A stretch of 7,486 bases of DNA from Chloroflexota bacterium (lineage in GTDB: Bacteria > Chloroflexota > Chloroflexia > Thermomicrobiales > UBA6265). The stretch lies in assembly GCA_023392645.1 (NCBI GenBank), contig JAEVYR010000120.1:1-7486 (forward strand). Direction: 5' to 3'. How positions within the stretch are numbered: position 1 is the stretch's first letter; every line of letters begins with the position of its first letter. This document shows, in pieces, positions 1 to 5,701 of this stretch. The notes under the pieces were generated by a model. That model searched no databases and had not been told where the DNA came from. It was given only the letters and a program-made list of their open reading frames with translations. The position numbers and the translations under genes are program-made.

Positions 1-59
1 ATCGCGAGCGTCGCGAGCCCGGCGACGAGACCACGGGTTGAACGATTGGGGCGCGCCAT
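1..59 (-). CDS. N-terminus of a likely exported protein, cut by the left edge
   Basis: An ATG at 57-59 (minus strand) opens a frame that stays open to the window edge. It begins MARPNRSTRGLVAGLATLA: a short Arg-rich start followed by a small hydrophobic run, which looks like the beginning of a signal peptide or membrane anchor. It starts 5 bases after the TGA of the secreted DUF3105 gene, which suggests the same transcript and translational coupling. An AAGGAG lies in the end of that gene, about 14 bases upstream of this ATG, which is longer than ideal. Only about 19 codons are visible, so the product cannot be named. The short length also means the frame could be open by chance. Confidence 0.5.
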   Translation of the reverse strand, partial: MARPNRSTRGLVAGLATLA

Positions 60-64
60 GTCGG

Positions 65-721
65 TCAGTTCTGCTCCTTGTACTCGTCGCGAGGATCGCC
101 GCTCGGGCCGGGCTGCGGCTGGGTCGAGGCCGACGGTTGCTGCGGAAGCTCGCCCACCGGCATGGTGTCGGTGATGCCCATCGAGCAGGTCGCGTTCGGC
201 TCCGGCGCGGTCGCGGGGTTGCGGCGGAACTCGATGATGAATTGCTCCAGCCGCGGATCGTCGACGCCGGTGAGCCGGATTTGCCGGCCCCACGACGAGG
301 CGACGACCGGATCGGTCAGGCCCGGATACGGGCTCACGAGGATGTAGTTCTGGTTGGCGAGCGCGGCGAGGCGCTGGACGTCGGCCGCGGGGAGATCCGG
401 GTCGTAGGTGATCCAGACCGCGCCATGCTCCAGCGAGTGGACGCCGTGTTCGTTGTAGATCGGCGCCGTGTAGACGCCGCAGGTCTGCCAGATCGGGTTG
501 TGTGGACCGCCGGCCGGCGGCACCATCGCGTACTCCACCGTTCCGTCGACGTGCTGGGCCGGCTGGCCATCGAGCTCCGGCCACGAGATCACGCCGGTGT
601 TCGGGTCGGTGACCGGCTCGCTCCCCTGCCCCGCCGCCGGCAGTGCCGGCACGACCACGGTGATGCATGCGATCAGCGCTATCAGTGAACGCCGCAGGAA
701 CGGACGTGTCCGCGAAGGCAT
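65..721 (-). CDS. Secreted DUF3105 domain protein
   Basis: A 218-residue protein of the DUF3105 family (function unknown). Residues 1-30 look like a Sec signal peptide: basic RTRPFLRRS, then a hydrophobic run, then a cleavage-like ALPAAG. No lipobox Cys is present, so the mature protein is probably released or loosely attached outside the membrane. The DUF3105 core spans about residues 55-182. It carries PPAGGPHNPIWQTCG (66-82), PIYNEHGVHSLEHGAVW (87-103) and LVSPYPG (128-134). His57, His74, His92, His95 and His99 plus Glu98 are candidate metal ligands, and Cys81 and Cys179 could form a disulfide; these roles are inference. The tail from about residue 190 is Pro/Gln/Ser-rich. The start is supported by AGGAG 7 bases before the ATG. 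It lies 36 bases after a paralogous gene on the same strand, so they are almost certainly one operon. Confidence 0.9.
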   Translation of the reverse strand: MPSRTRPFLRRSLIALIACITVVVPALPAAGQGSEPVTDPNTGVISWPELDGQPAQHVDGTVEYAMVPPAGGPHNPIWQTCGVYTAPIYNEHGVHSLEHGAVWITYDPDLPAADVQRLAALANQNYILVSPYPGLTDPVVASSWGRQIRLTGVDDPRLEQFIIEFRRNPATAPEPNATCSMGITDTMPVGELPQQPSASTQPQPGPSGDPRDEYKEQN

Positions 722-728
722 GGTGTCA

Positions 729-733
729 CTCCT
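729..733 (-). promoter_or_regulatory. Ribosome-binding site of the secreted DUF3105 gene
   Basis: The minus strand reads GAGGAGTGACACCATG. An AGGAG lies 7 bases before the ATG at 719-721, a textbook spacing that fixes the start in the short intergenic gap between the two DUF3105 genes. Confidence 0.7.
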
Positions 734-757
734 CGCTCCGGACCGCGCCGGTGCCGA

Positions 758-1651
758 TTAGTCTGGTGTCGAGACGGGTGTGCTCTCCGCAGATGATGCC
801 ACAGGCGACGCGCTCGGGGAAGCCGCCGGGCTCCCCTCGGCGCTTACCCCATCTTCGGTCGGCTCGGCGGAGCCTCCCGCTTCGACGGTGGCCGTCGCCT
901 CAGCCGCCTCGACTTCCGGCAGCGTGCCGGAGATGATCGACGGCTCGGTTTGCGGTGTCTGGCCGTCATCCATCGTGAACTCGGCGCCCAGGGTGCAGAG
1001 CGCGCCCGGCTCCGGCGTGTTGCCGGGGTTGCGGCGGTACTCCCGGATGAACGGCTCCAACCGGCTGTCGTCCGCGCCGTCGAACTTGAGCTGCTTGCCC
1101 CAGACCGAGGCCACGACCGGCGCGTCCATTCCCGGATATGGACTCACGAGCACGTAGCTCTGGTTGGCGAGATCCTTCAGCTTCTCGATGTCCTGCTCGG
1201 GCAGGTCGGGGTCGTAGGTGATCCAGACCGCGCCGTGCTCCAGCGAGTGAACCCCGTGCCAGTTGTAGATGGGCTCCGGATAGTAGCCGCAGCTTTGCCA
1301 GATTTCGTTGTGCGGTCCGCCGACGGGCGGGATCTGCTCGTAGAGCACCTCGCCATCGACGTGCTGCAGGGTGTAATCCTCGATCGAGAAGTACGTCGTG
1401 ACGTCGTTCGTCACCTGGTACTCCTGATACTGGCGGAAGCCCCACCAGCCCGCGCCGAGCAGGATGCCGACGACCACGACGATCGAGACGCCGCGGAAGA
1501 TCATCCAGTTGCGACGCTGCCGCTCGAATTCGCGCCGGCGCTGTTCGCGGCGGCGCTTGACGATCTCGGGTCGACGCTCGGCGCGCTTGCGTTGAATGTT
1601 CCCCTGGTCGCGATCGCGGCCCGAGGGCTTCGGCTGATCCGTATTTGCCAT
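758..1651 (-). CDS. Membrane-anchored DUF3105 domain protein
   Basis: A 297-residue DUF3105 protein (function unknown) with three parts. Residues 1-50 are very rich in Arg, Lys and Gln and carry RKRAERR and KRRREQRRR. A single membrane segment follows at about 52-70 (FRGVSIVVVVGILLGAGWWG). The remainder should lie outside the membrane by the positive-inside rule. The DUF3105 core, about 95-222, aligns without gaps to the neighbouring secreted paralog at roughly two-thirds identity by hand count. It includes His97, His114, His132, His135, Glu138, His139, Cys121 and Cys219. Residues from about 235 form a low-complexity Ala/Ser/Pro/Thr/Glu tail with several ASP-type repeats, probably a disordered extracellular extension. 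The ATG is preceded by AGGAG at a 4-base spacing. It is the first gene of the pair and follows glyS after 136 bases. It may have its own promoter, but I cannot place one confidently. Confidence 0.9.
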   Translation of the reverse strand: MANTDQPKPSGRDRDQGNIQRKRAERRPEIVKRRREQRRREFERQRRNWMIFRGVSIVVVVGILLGAGWWGFRQYQEYQVTNDVTTYFSIEDYTLQHVDGEVLYEQIPPVGGPHNEIWQSCGYYPEPIYNWHGVHSLEHGAVWITYDPDLPEQDIEKLKDLANQSYVLVSPYPGMDAPVVASVWGKQLKFDGADDSRLEPFIREYRRNPGNTPEPGALCTLGAEFTMDDGQTPQTEPSIISGTLPEVEAAEATATVEAGGSAEPTEDGVSAEGSPAASPSASPVASSAESTPVSTPD

Positions 1652-1700
1652 GATGCTCCTGCTGGTTCAGTGACGGGTGCGACGAATCGGATTGTGTGAA

Positions 1701-1721
1701 GGGAGGGGACTTGCCCATCCC
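1701..1721. repeat. Imperfect inverted repeat between glyS and the DUF3105 pair
   Basis: The sequence GGGAGGGG-acttg-CCCATCCC folds into a stem of four plus three pairs around one mismatch, with a 5-base loop. It lies between the glyS stop and the start of the first DUF3105 gene. There is no T-tract on either side, so it is at most a weak or factor-assisted terminator or a processing site. Nothing else clear is visible in this 136-base gap. Confidence 0.3.
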
Positions 1722-1787
1722 GCAGCGCGACTCAGTGGGCAGGGACGCGCCCCTCCGCATGGCAGGTCGTTTCGTGCGGTGTCGCGG

Positions 1788-3203
1788 TCAGGCGAGGCGC
1801 TCGCGCAGCCAGCCCGACACGTCGGCCATCGGTACGCGTTGTTGGTCCATCGAATCCCGGTCGCGTATCGTGACCGCCTTGTCCTCCAGCGTGTCGAAAT
1901 CGATCGTCACGCAGAACGGCGTGCCGATCTCATCCTGCCGGCGGTAGCGCTTGCCGATGTTGGCGGTCTCGTCGTAGTCGACCATCACGTTCAGCGCCTC
2001 CTGCACCTCGCCGAAGAGATCCCGCGCGACCGAGGTCAGCTCGGGCTTCTTCGCCAGCGGCAGGAACGCCGCCTTGATCGGCGCGAGCTTCGGGTCGAGC
2101 CTCAACACCGTACGGGTGTCGGGCTTGCCGTTCACGTCGGTCGTCGTCTCTTCGTCGTAGGCGTCCAGCAGCACCGTCACGAACGTGCGCTCGACGCCGA
2201 AGGTCGGCTCGATCACGTGTGGCAGGAATCGCTCGCGCGATGCCTGATCGAAGTACGTCAGATCGACACCGCTGGTTTCCTGATGGCGGCTGAGATCGAA
2301 ATCGGTGCGATAGGCGAGCCCGTAGAGCTCTTTCCATCCCATCGATCCGGGGAAGTTGTACTCGTAGTCGATGGTCCGCTTCGAATAGTGCGACAGCTCG
2401 GTCTCGCTGTGCTCGCGGACGCGGACATGCTCCGGATCGAGCCCGATCAGGCCGATCCAGTCGCGCATCGCCTCGACCCACGCGTCGAAGTGTTGCTCCC
2501 ACTCGTTTTCGCGGATGAAGTACTCGATCTCCATCTGTTCGAATTCGAGCACGCGGAAGATGAAATTGCCCGGCGTGATCTCGTTGCGGAACGCCTTGCC
2601 GACCTGGCCGACGCCGAATGGGAGCTTCACGCGCGAGGTCTGCATGATGTTCTTGTACTGGACGAAAATGCCCTGCGCGGTTTCCGGTCGCAGGTACACC
2701 GAGGTGCCCGTTTCGGAGACAGGGCCGATCGTGGTGCTGAACATCATGTTGAATTGCCGCGCATCGGTCAGCGTGCGATTTCCGCAGACGGGACACGGCA
2801 GGTTGGCGTCGCGGATCAGCGCCGAGAGCTCGTCGGGCGTCATCGCCTCGGCGTTTTCGAGGCCGAGCCTTTCCTCGACGAGATGATCGGCGCGGAAGCG
2901 CGACTTGCAGGTTTTGCAGTCGACCAGCGGGTCGTTGAAATTGGCGACATGCCCGGAAGCCACCCAGACGCGTGGATGCATCAGGATGCCGGCGTCGAGC
3001 CCGACCATGTCGGGGCGGCGCTGGACGAAGGTGCGCCACCAGAGCTGCTTGATGTTGTTCTTGAGATCGACACCGAGCGGGCCGTAGTCCCAGGTGTTGG
3101 CGAGGCCGCCGTAAATGTCGGAACCGGGGAACACGAATCCCCGGCGCTTGGCCAGCGCGACGATCTTTTCCATCGTCGCGGCGCGCATCTTCTGGTCGGT
3201 CAT
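1788..3203 (-). CDS. glyS: Glycyl-tRNA synthetase, dimeric (alpha2) type
   Basis: A class II aminoacyl-tRNA synthetase that charges tRNA-Gly with glycine in the cytoplasm, using ATP. The 471-residue protein is of the single-chain type related to eukaryotic and Gram-positive enzymes, not the split GlyQ/GlyS tetramer. Residues FVFPGSDIYGG (23-33) and WDYGPLG (38-44) are the family's N-terminal signature. A zinc knuckle is formed by Cys96/Cys99 and Cys137/Cys140. RPETAQGIF (172-180) belongs to the glycine pocket, FRNEITPG (205-212) is motif 2, and GVERTFVTVLLDAY (336-349) is motif 3. The anticodon-binding domain covers about 365-471. Length is normal for the family. The start is supported by GGTGGAG (3214-3220), which overlaps the end of the upstream recombinase gene and lies 10 bases before the ATG. 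The 7-base gap to the recombinase stop implies co-transcription and probable coupling. The symbol glyQS is also used for this type. Confidence 0.97.
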   Translation of the reverse strand: MTDQKMRAATMEKIVALAKRRGFVFPGSDIYGGLANTWDYGPLGVDLKNNIKQLWWRTFVQRRPDMVGLDAGILMHPRVWVASGHVANFNDPLVDCKTCKSRFRADHLVEERLGLENAEAMTPDELSALIRDANLPCPVCGNRTLTDARQFNMMFSTTIGPVSETGTSVYLRPETAQGIFVQYKNIMQTSRVKLPFGVGQVGKAFRNEITPGNFIFRVLEFEQMEIEYFIRENEWEQHFDAWVEAMRDWIGLIGLDPEHVRVREHSETELSHYSKRTIDYEYNFPGSMGWKELYGLAYRTDFDLSRHQETSGVDLTYFDQASRERFLPHVIEPTFGVERTFVTVLLDAYDEETTTDVNGKPDTRTVLRLDPKLAPIKAAFLPLAKKPELTSVARDLFGEVQEALNVMVDYDETANIGKRYRRQDEIGTPFCVTIDFDTLEDKAVTIRDRDSMDQQRVPMADVSGWLRERLA

Positions 3204-3210
3204 GCGGTGC

Positions 3211-4164
3211 CTACTCCACCCCGGCGGGAACGCGCTCGCTCTCTACGCGAGCCGTCTCCTCCGTCACGGATTCCTCGCGCCCGTCGGAATCGGGCGTTTC
3301 GTTGAGGTGCTGGTAAATCTGGGTCGTGACGCTGCTGACATGGCCGAGCCGCTGTTGCAGCTCCTTGATGTCCATCCCCCGCTCCATCGCATGCGCCGCG
3401 AACGAATGCCGGAGCGTGTGAGGGGTGATCGAGGTGATGCCGACCCTGTTGGCATAAGATTTCAGGATCAGCCAGAACCCCTGCCGGGTGAGGCGGTTGC
3501 CGCGGTGGTTGACGAACACGGCCGTCTCGCCACGGTTCGCGATCGCGCCGCGCGGGTCGCCCATCCACGCGTGGAGCGATTTGAGACAGCGCCGCGGCAG
3601 CGGCACGGAGCGGTCCGCGCCGCGCTTGCCGCGCAGCACCATCGCCATGCCGTCGAAGTCGAGGTCATCGATATCGAGCGACACGAGCTCGCTGACGCGC
3701 AGCCCGGAGGCGTAGAGCAGCTCGAGCATGGCGAGGTCGCGCACCTGCTCGGGCCGGGCGGGTTGCTGTCGCAGCGGCGCCTGCAGCAGCAGCGCGATCT
3801 CGGCGGGCGAAATGGCATGGGGGCGCGCCTTCGTGCCCCGAGGCACGACGAGGTCGCGCCCGAGCAGGTCGGCGGGCGCCTCCGAGCGATGCAGGTAGCT
3901 GGCGAACGACTTGAGCGCGGCCATCTTGCGGGCCACGGTTGACGACGCGTAGTCGCGCTTCGTCAGCTGGTCGGCGAAGGCGTAGAGATGATCGTCGCGC
4001 AGGTCGCAAATCTCATGCACCGGCGTGAGCCCGAGCTGCGCGGGCGGCTCGGCCAGGAACACGGCAAGCTGATTCAGATCGTTACGATAGGCGGCAATCG
4101 TATTCTCGGAAAATGCCCGCTCGCGCTCCAGGTACTCCAAAAACGCCTCGACCTGAGACTTCAC
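3211..4164 (-). CDS. xerC: Tyrosine recombinase of the XerC/XerD family
   Basis: A tyrosine recombinase, likely resolving chromosome dimers at a dif-type site. Numbering from the chosen GTG start (317 residues), the N-terminal SAM-like core-binding domain covers about 1-95 (FLEYLERERAFSENTIAAYRNDL near the start). The catalytic domain follows. All active-site residues are visible: Arg156 in SGLRVSEL, a Lys near 180 in RGKRGADR, His249 and Arg252 in HTLRHSF, His275 in RLGH, and nucleophile Tyr284 in TTQIYQHL. The frame extends upstream to an ATG at 4233, giving 340 residues. I prefer GTG 4162-4164 because AAGGGGG (4173-4179) sits 8 bases before it, family alignment starts there, and a strong hairpin abuts the 4233 ATG. 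About 33 acidic residues follow the catalytic Tyr, longer than usual. Whether it is XerC, XerD or a single Xer cannot be decided from this window. It sits directly upstream of glyS. Confidence 0.9.
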   Translation of the reverse strand: MKSQVEAFLEYLERERAFSENTIAAYRNDLNQLAVFLAEPPAQLGLTPVHEICDLRDDHLYAFADQLTKRDYASSTVARKMAALKSFASYLHRSEAPADLLGRDLVVPRGTKARPHAISPAEIALLLQAPLRQQPARPEQVRDLAMLELLYASGLRVSELVSLDIDDLDFDGMAMVLRGKRGADRSVPLPRRCLKSLHAWMGDPRGAIANRGETAVFVNHRGNRLTRQGFWLILKSYANRVGITSITPHTLRHSFAAHAMERGMDIKELQQRLGHVSSVTTQIYQHLNETPDSDGREESVTEETARVESERVPAGVE

Positions 4165-4172
4165 GCGACGTA

Positions 4173-4179
4173 CCCCCTT
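4173..4179 (-). promoter_or_regulatory. Ribosome-binding site that decides the recombinase start
   Basis: AAGGGGG on the minus strand lies 8 bases upstream of GTG 4162-4164. The upstream in-frame ATGs at 4233, 4230, 4197 and 4182 lack a comparable purine-rich site at a good distance. Confidence 0.5.
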
Positions 4180-4190
4180 CATGCCGCTCG

Positions 4191-4205
4191 CCGGCATGGT
4201 GCCGG
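4191..4205. repeat. Short perfect hairpin in the ald-recombinase gap
   Basis: CCGGCA-tgg-TGCCGG is a perfect 6-bp stem with a 3-base loop. If the recombinase starts at GTG 4164, it lies in the untranslated spacer upstream of the ribosome-binding site. It could equally be chance in GC-rich DNA. Confidence 0.3.
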
Positions 4206-4238
4206 GAAGCGCGGCTGCTTGTGTCCACATCATGACGG

Positions 4239-4263
4239 GGCACGACCCGGAACGGGCCGTGCC
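4239..4263 (-). terminator. Strong hairpin between ald and the recombinase gene (possible terminator or processing site)
   Basis: In the minus-strand transcript GGCACGGCCCG-TTC-CGGGTCGTGCC forms an 11-bp stem with one G-U wobble and a 3-base loop. It lies 24 bases after the ald stop. On the plus strand the wobble becomes an A-C mismatch, so the structure is better formed in the ald-direction RNA. No U-tract follows, so a classical intrinsic terminator is not supported. A factor-assisted terminator, a 3'-end stabiliser for ald mRNA or an attenuator are the options. Confidence 0.45.
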
Positions 4264-4287
4264 GGTCGAAGGTCAGACATAACCATA

Positions 4288-5424
4288 CTACGCGACGGCG
4301 GCGTGATGCTCGGCGATCGCGTTCTCGATTGGTGTGTACGGCAGGTCAAAGGCATCGGCGACGCCCTTGTAGGTCACCTTGCCATCCATCACGTTCACGC
4401 CCCGGCCGAGCGCGGCATCGCCACTGACCGCCGCGATGAAGCCCTGATTGGCCACCCTGATGCCGTACGGCACGGTGACCGTCGACAGGGCGAGCGTGCT
4501 TGTGCGAGCCACCGCGCCGGGCATGTTGGTGACGCAATAGTGGATCACGCCGTCGACGAGAAAGGTCGGGTTGCTGTGGGTGGTTGGCTTCGACGTCTCG
4601 AAGCAGCCGCCCTGGTCGATCGCGACATCGACCATGACCGATCCCGGTGTCATCGCGCTCACCATGTCGGCGGTAACGAGCTTCGGCGCCCGTGCCCCGG
4701 GGATCAGCACGGACCCGATCACGAGGTCGGCGTTGCTGACCGCGTCGGCGATCCTTTTTCGATTCGAGCCGAGCAGGTTGATGCGCCCGTGCAGCACGTC
4801 GTCGAGATAGCGCAGCCGTTCGAGGCTGAGCTCGATGATCGTGACGTTCGCGCCGAGGCCGAGCGCCATCTTGGCCGCGTTGGTGCCAACCGCGCCGCCA
4901 CCGATGACGACCACCTCAGCCGGCGCGACGCCGGGGACGCCGCCCAGCAGCGTGCCCACGCCGCCACTTGGGCTTTCGAGGTAGTGCGCGCCGACCTGCA
5001 CCGACATGCGGCCCGCGACCTCGCTCATCGGCGCGAGCAGGGGCAGGTGACGGTTCTCGAGCTGGACCGTCTCGTAGGCGATCGCCTGAACCTTGCGCTC
5101 GATCAGCGTTCGCGTCAGCGGCTCATCGTTCGCCAGGTGAAGATAGGTGTAAAGAATCTGGCCCTCGCGCAGCAGGTCGTACTCCTCGGCGATGGGCTCC
5201 TTCACCTTCACGATCATGTCGGCGCGGGCGAACACCTCGGCGTGGGTTCCGACAATCTCCGCGCCTTCCGCGGCGTATTCGTCATCAGCGAAACCGCTGC
5301 CGGCGCCGGCGCCGGTCTCGACTACCACGTCGTGCCCCTGGGAGATGTATTCGTGCACGGCGACCGGAGTGGCCGACACGCGATTCTCGCGATCCTTCAC
5401 TTCCCTGGGAATTCCGATGATCAT
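4288..5424 (-). CDS. ald: Alanine dehydrogenase (NAD-dependent)
   Basis: Catalyses the reversible oxidative deamination of L-alanine to pyruvate and ammonia with NAD+, in the cytoplasm. It links alanine use, nitrogen balance and NADH re-oxidation. The protein is 378 residues, close to the family norm of about 370. It starts with the family signature MIIGIPREVKDRENRV. The residues known to be catalytic in the Mycobacterium tuberculosis enzyme fall at the same numbers here: Arg15, Lys75 (VKVKEP), His96 (LHLAND) and Asp270 (VDVAIDQGG). The Rossmann motif is VVVIGGGAVG (171-180). Glu198 at the end of the next strand fits NAD rather than NADP preference. I chose ATG 5422-5424 over the in-frame GTG at 5430 because AGGAG is 9 bases from the ATG but only 3 from the GTG, and family members begin at this Met. 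It diverges from the rseP-like gene, with a structured leader of about 145 bases. Confidence 0.97.
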   Translation of the reverse strand: MIIGIPREVKDRENRVSATPVAVHEYISQGHDVVVETGAGAGSGFADDEYAAEGAEIVGTHAEVFARADMIVKVKEPIAEEYDLLREGQILYTYLHLANDEPLTRTLIERKVQAIAYETVQLENRHLPLLAPMSEVAGRMSVQVGAHYLESPSGGVGTLLGGVPGVAPAEVVVIGGGAVGTNAAKMALGLGANVTIIELSLERLRYLDDVLHGRINLLGSNRKRIADAVSNADLVIGSVLIPGARAPKLVTADMVSAMTPGSVMVDVAIDQGGCFETSKPTTHSNPTFLVDGVIHYCVTNMPGAVARTSTLALSTVTVPYGIRVANQGFIAAVSGDAALGRGVNVMDGKVTYKGVADAFDLPYTPIENAIAEHHAAVA

Positions 5425-5433
5425 CTCCACGAT

Positions 5434-5438
5434 CTCCT
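5434..5438 (-). promoter_or_regulatory. Ribosome-binding site of ald
   Basis: AGGAG on the minus strand lies 9 bases before ATG 5424 and 3 bases before the alternative GTG 5430, favouring the ATG. Confidence 0.65.
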
Positions 5439-5453
5439 CTGAATCGCGACTCG

Positions 5454-5479
5454 CTCCCGTGGCTTCGGCGCCACGAGAG
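5454..5479 (-). promoter_or_regulatory. Leader hairpin next to the ald ribosome-binding site
   Basis: In the ald transcript a 10-bp stem (CTCTCGTGGC with GCCACGGGAG, one U-G wobble) closes a 6-base loop GCCGAA. It ends 15 bases before the AGGAG. On the opposite strand the wobble is a C-A mismatch, so it favours the ald RNA. It may tune translation or transcription of ald. It does not match a riboswitch consensus that I recognise. Confidence 0.4.
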
Positions 5480-5519
5480 AAAGCAACCTTCGCCCACCCG
5501 GGCCAATGCGCCGCCCAAT

Positions 5520-5541
5520 CGGTGATCGATAGGTCTCACCG
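5520..5541. promoter_or_regulatory. Dyad CGGTGA-N10-TCACCG in the ald upstream region
   Basis: A perfect 6-base dyad with a 10-base spacer lies about 35 bases downstream of the candidate ald -10 element. It could be an operator for a dimeric regulator or another leader hairpin. In mycobacteria ald is controlled by an Lrp/AsnC-type regulator (AldR), which makes an operator plausible, but the sequence itself does not identify the protein. Confidence 0.3.
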
Positions 5542-5576
5542 GCCTCCCTGGTCGCGCGCTGGCCTGCGGTCGAGGC

Positions 5577-5585
5577 ATTCTAGCA
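5577..5585 (-). promoter_or_regulatory. Candidate extended -10 promoter for ald
   Basis: The minus strand reads TGCTAGAAT: TAGAAT matches the -10 consensus TATAAT at five of six positions, with the extended TGn motif directly upstream. At 17-base spacing the -35 position is CCTGTA (5600-5605), a poor match, as is usual for extended -10 promoters. It predicts a leader of about 145 bases. Confidence 0.4.
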
Positions 5586-5625
5586 CGGTGGTGCGCCCGT
5601 ACAGGGAGGATTTTGCCCGCCGTAG

Positions 5626-5631
5626 TACCAT
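5626..5631 (+). promoter_or_regulatory. Candidate -10 element for the rseP-like gene
   Basis: TACCAT matches TATAAT at four of six positions and fits the TANNNT pattern. A transcript would start near 5638, giving a leader of about 65-80 bases. No good -35 hexamer is visible, so this is a weak call. Confidence 0.2.
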
Positions 5632-5678
5632 CTTTTCGTGATGCGGCGGGGCCGTTCGGCCGCTGTCGCACGCGATCG

Positions 5679-5695
5679 CGGCAGCCTCGCTGCCG
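5679..5695 (+). repeat. Perfect hairpin just upstream of the rseP start
   Basis: CGGCAGC-ctc-GCTGCCG is a 7-bp perfect stem with a 3-base loop. It ends 6 bases before ATG 5702 and so occupies the place where that start's ribosome-binding site would be. It either lowers initiation at 5702 or indicates that the true start is the GTG at 5717. Confidence 0.4.
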
Positions 5696-5701
5696 GCACT
5701 C

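Noticed and set aside
1701..1721. Intrinsic terminator after glyS
   Set aside because: The stem has an internal mismatch and no T-tract follows on either strand, so it is listed only as an inverted repeat.
1677..3305. A 542-codon open frame on the plus strand opposite glyS
   Set aside because: It mirrors glyS, whose motifs are unmistakable. The plus-strand product has shadow composition (Arg, Val, Asp, His) and no domain.
3211..4233. The tyrosine recombinase as a mobile-element or phage integrase
   Set aside because: It lies between housekeeping genes and is coupled to glyS. There are no att repeats, no tRNA target and no cargo genes, and the sequence is Xer-like.
3988..5442. A 484-codon open frame on the plus strand opposite ald
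   Set aside because: It is antisense to ald, which aligns residue for residue at its active site. The product has shadow composition.
5430..5585. Glycine riboswitch or T-box upstream of ald
   Set aside because: GCGAAGG and GCGCCGAAG loosely recall the glycine aptamer, but the conserved CAGG..AAAAGGAC part is missing. The TGGTAC near 5625-5630 lies upstream of the promoter, and the leader is too short for a T-box.
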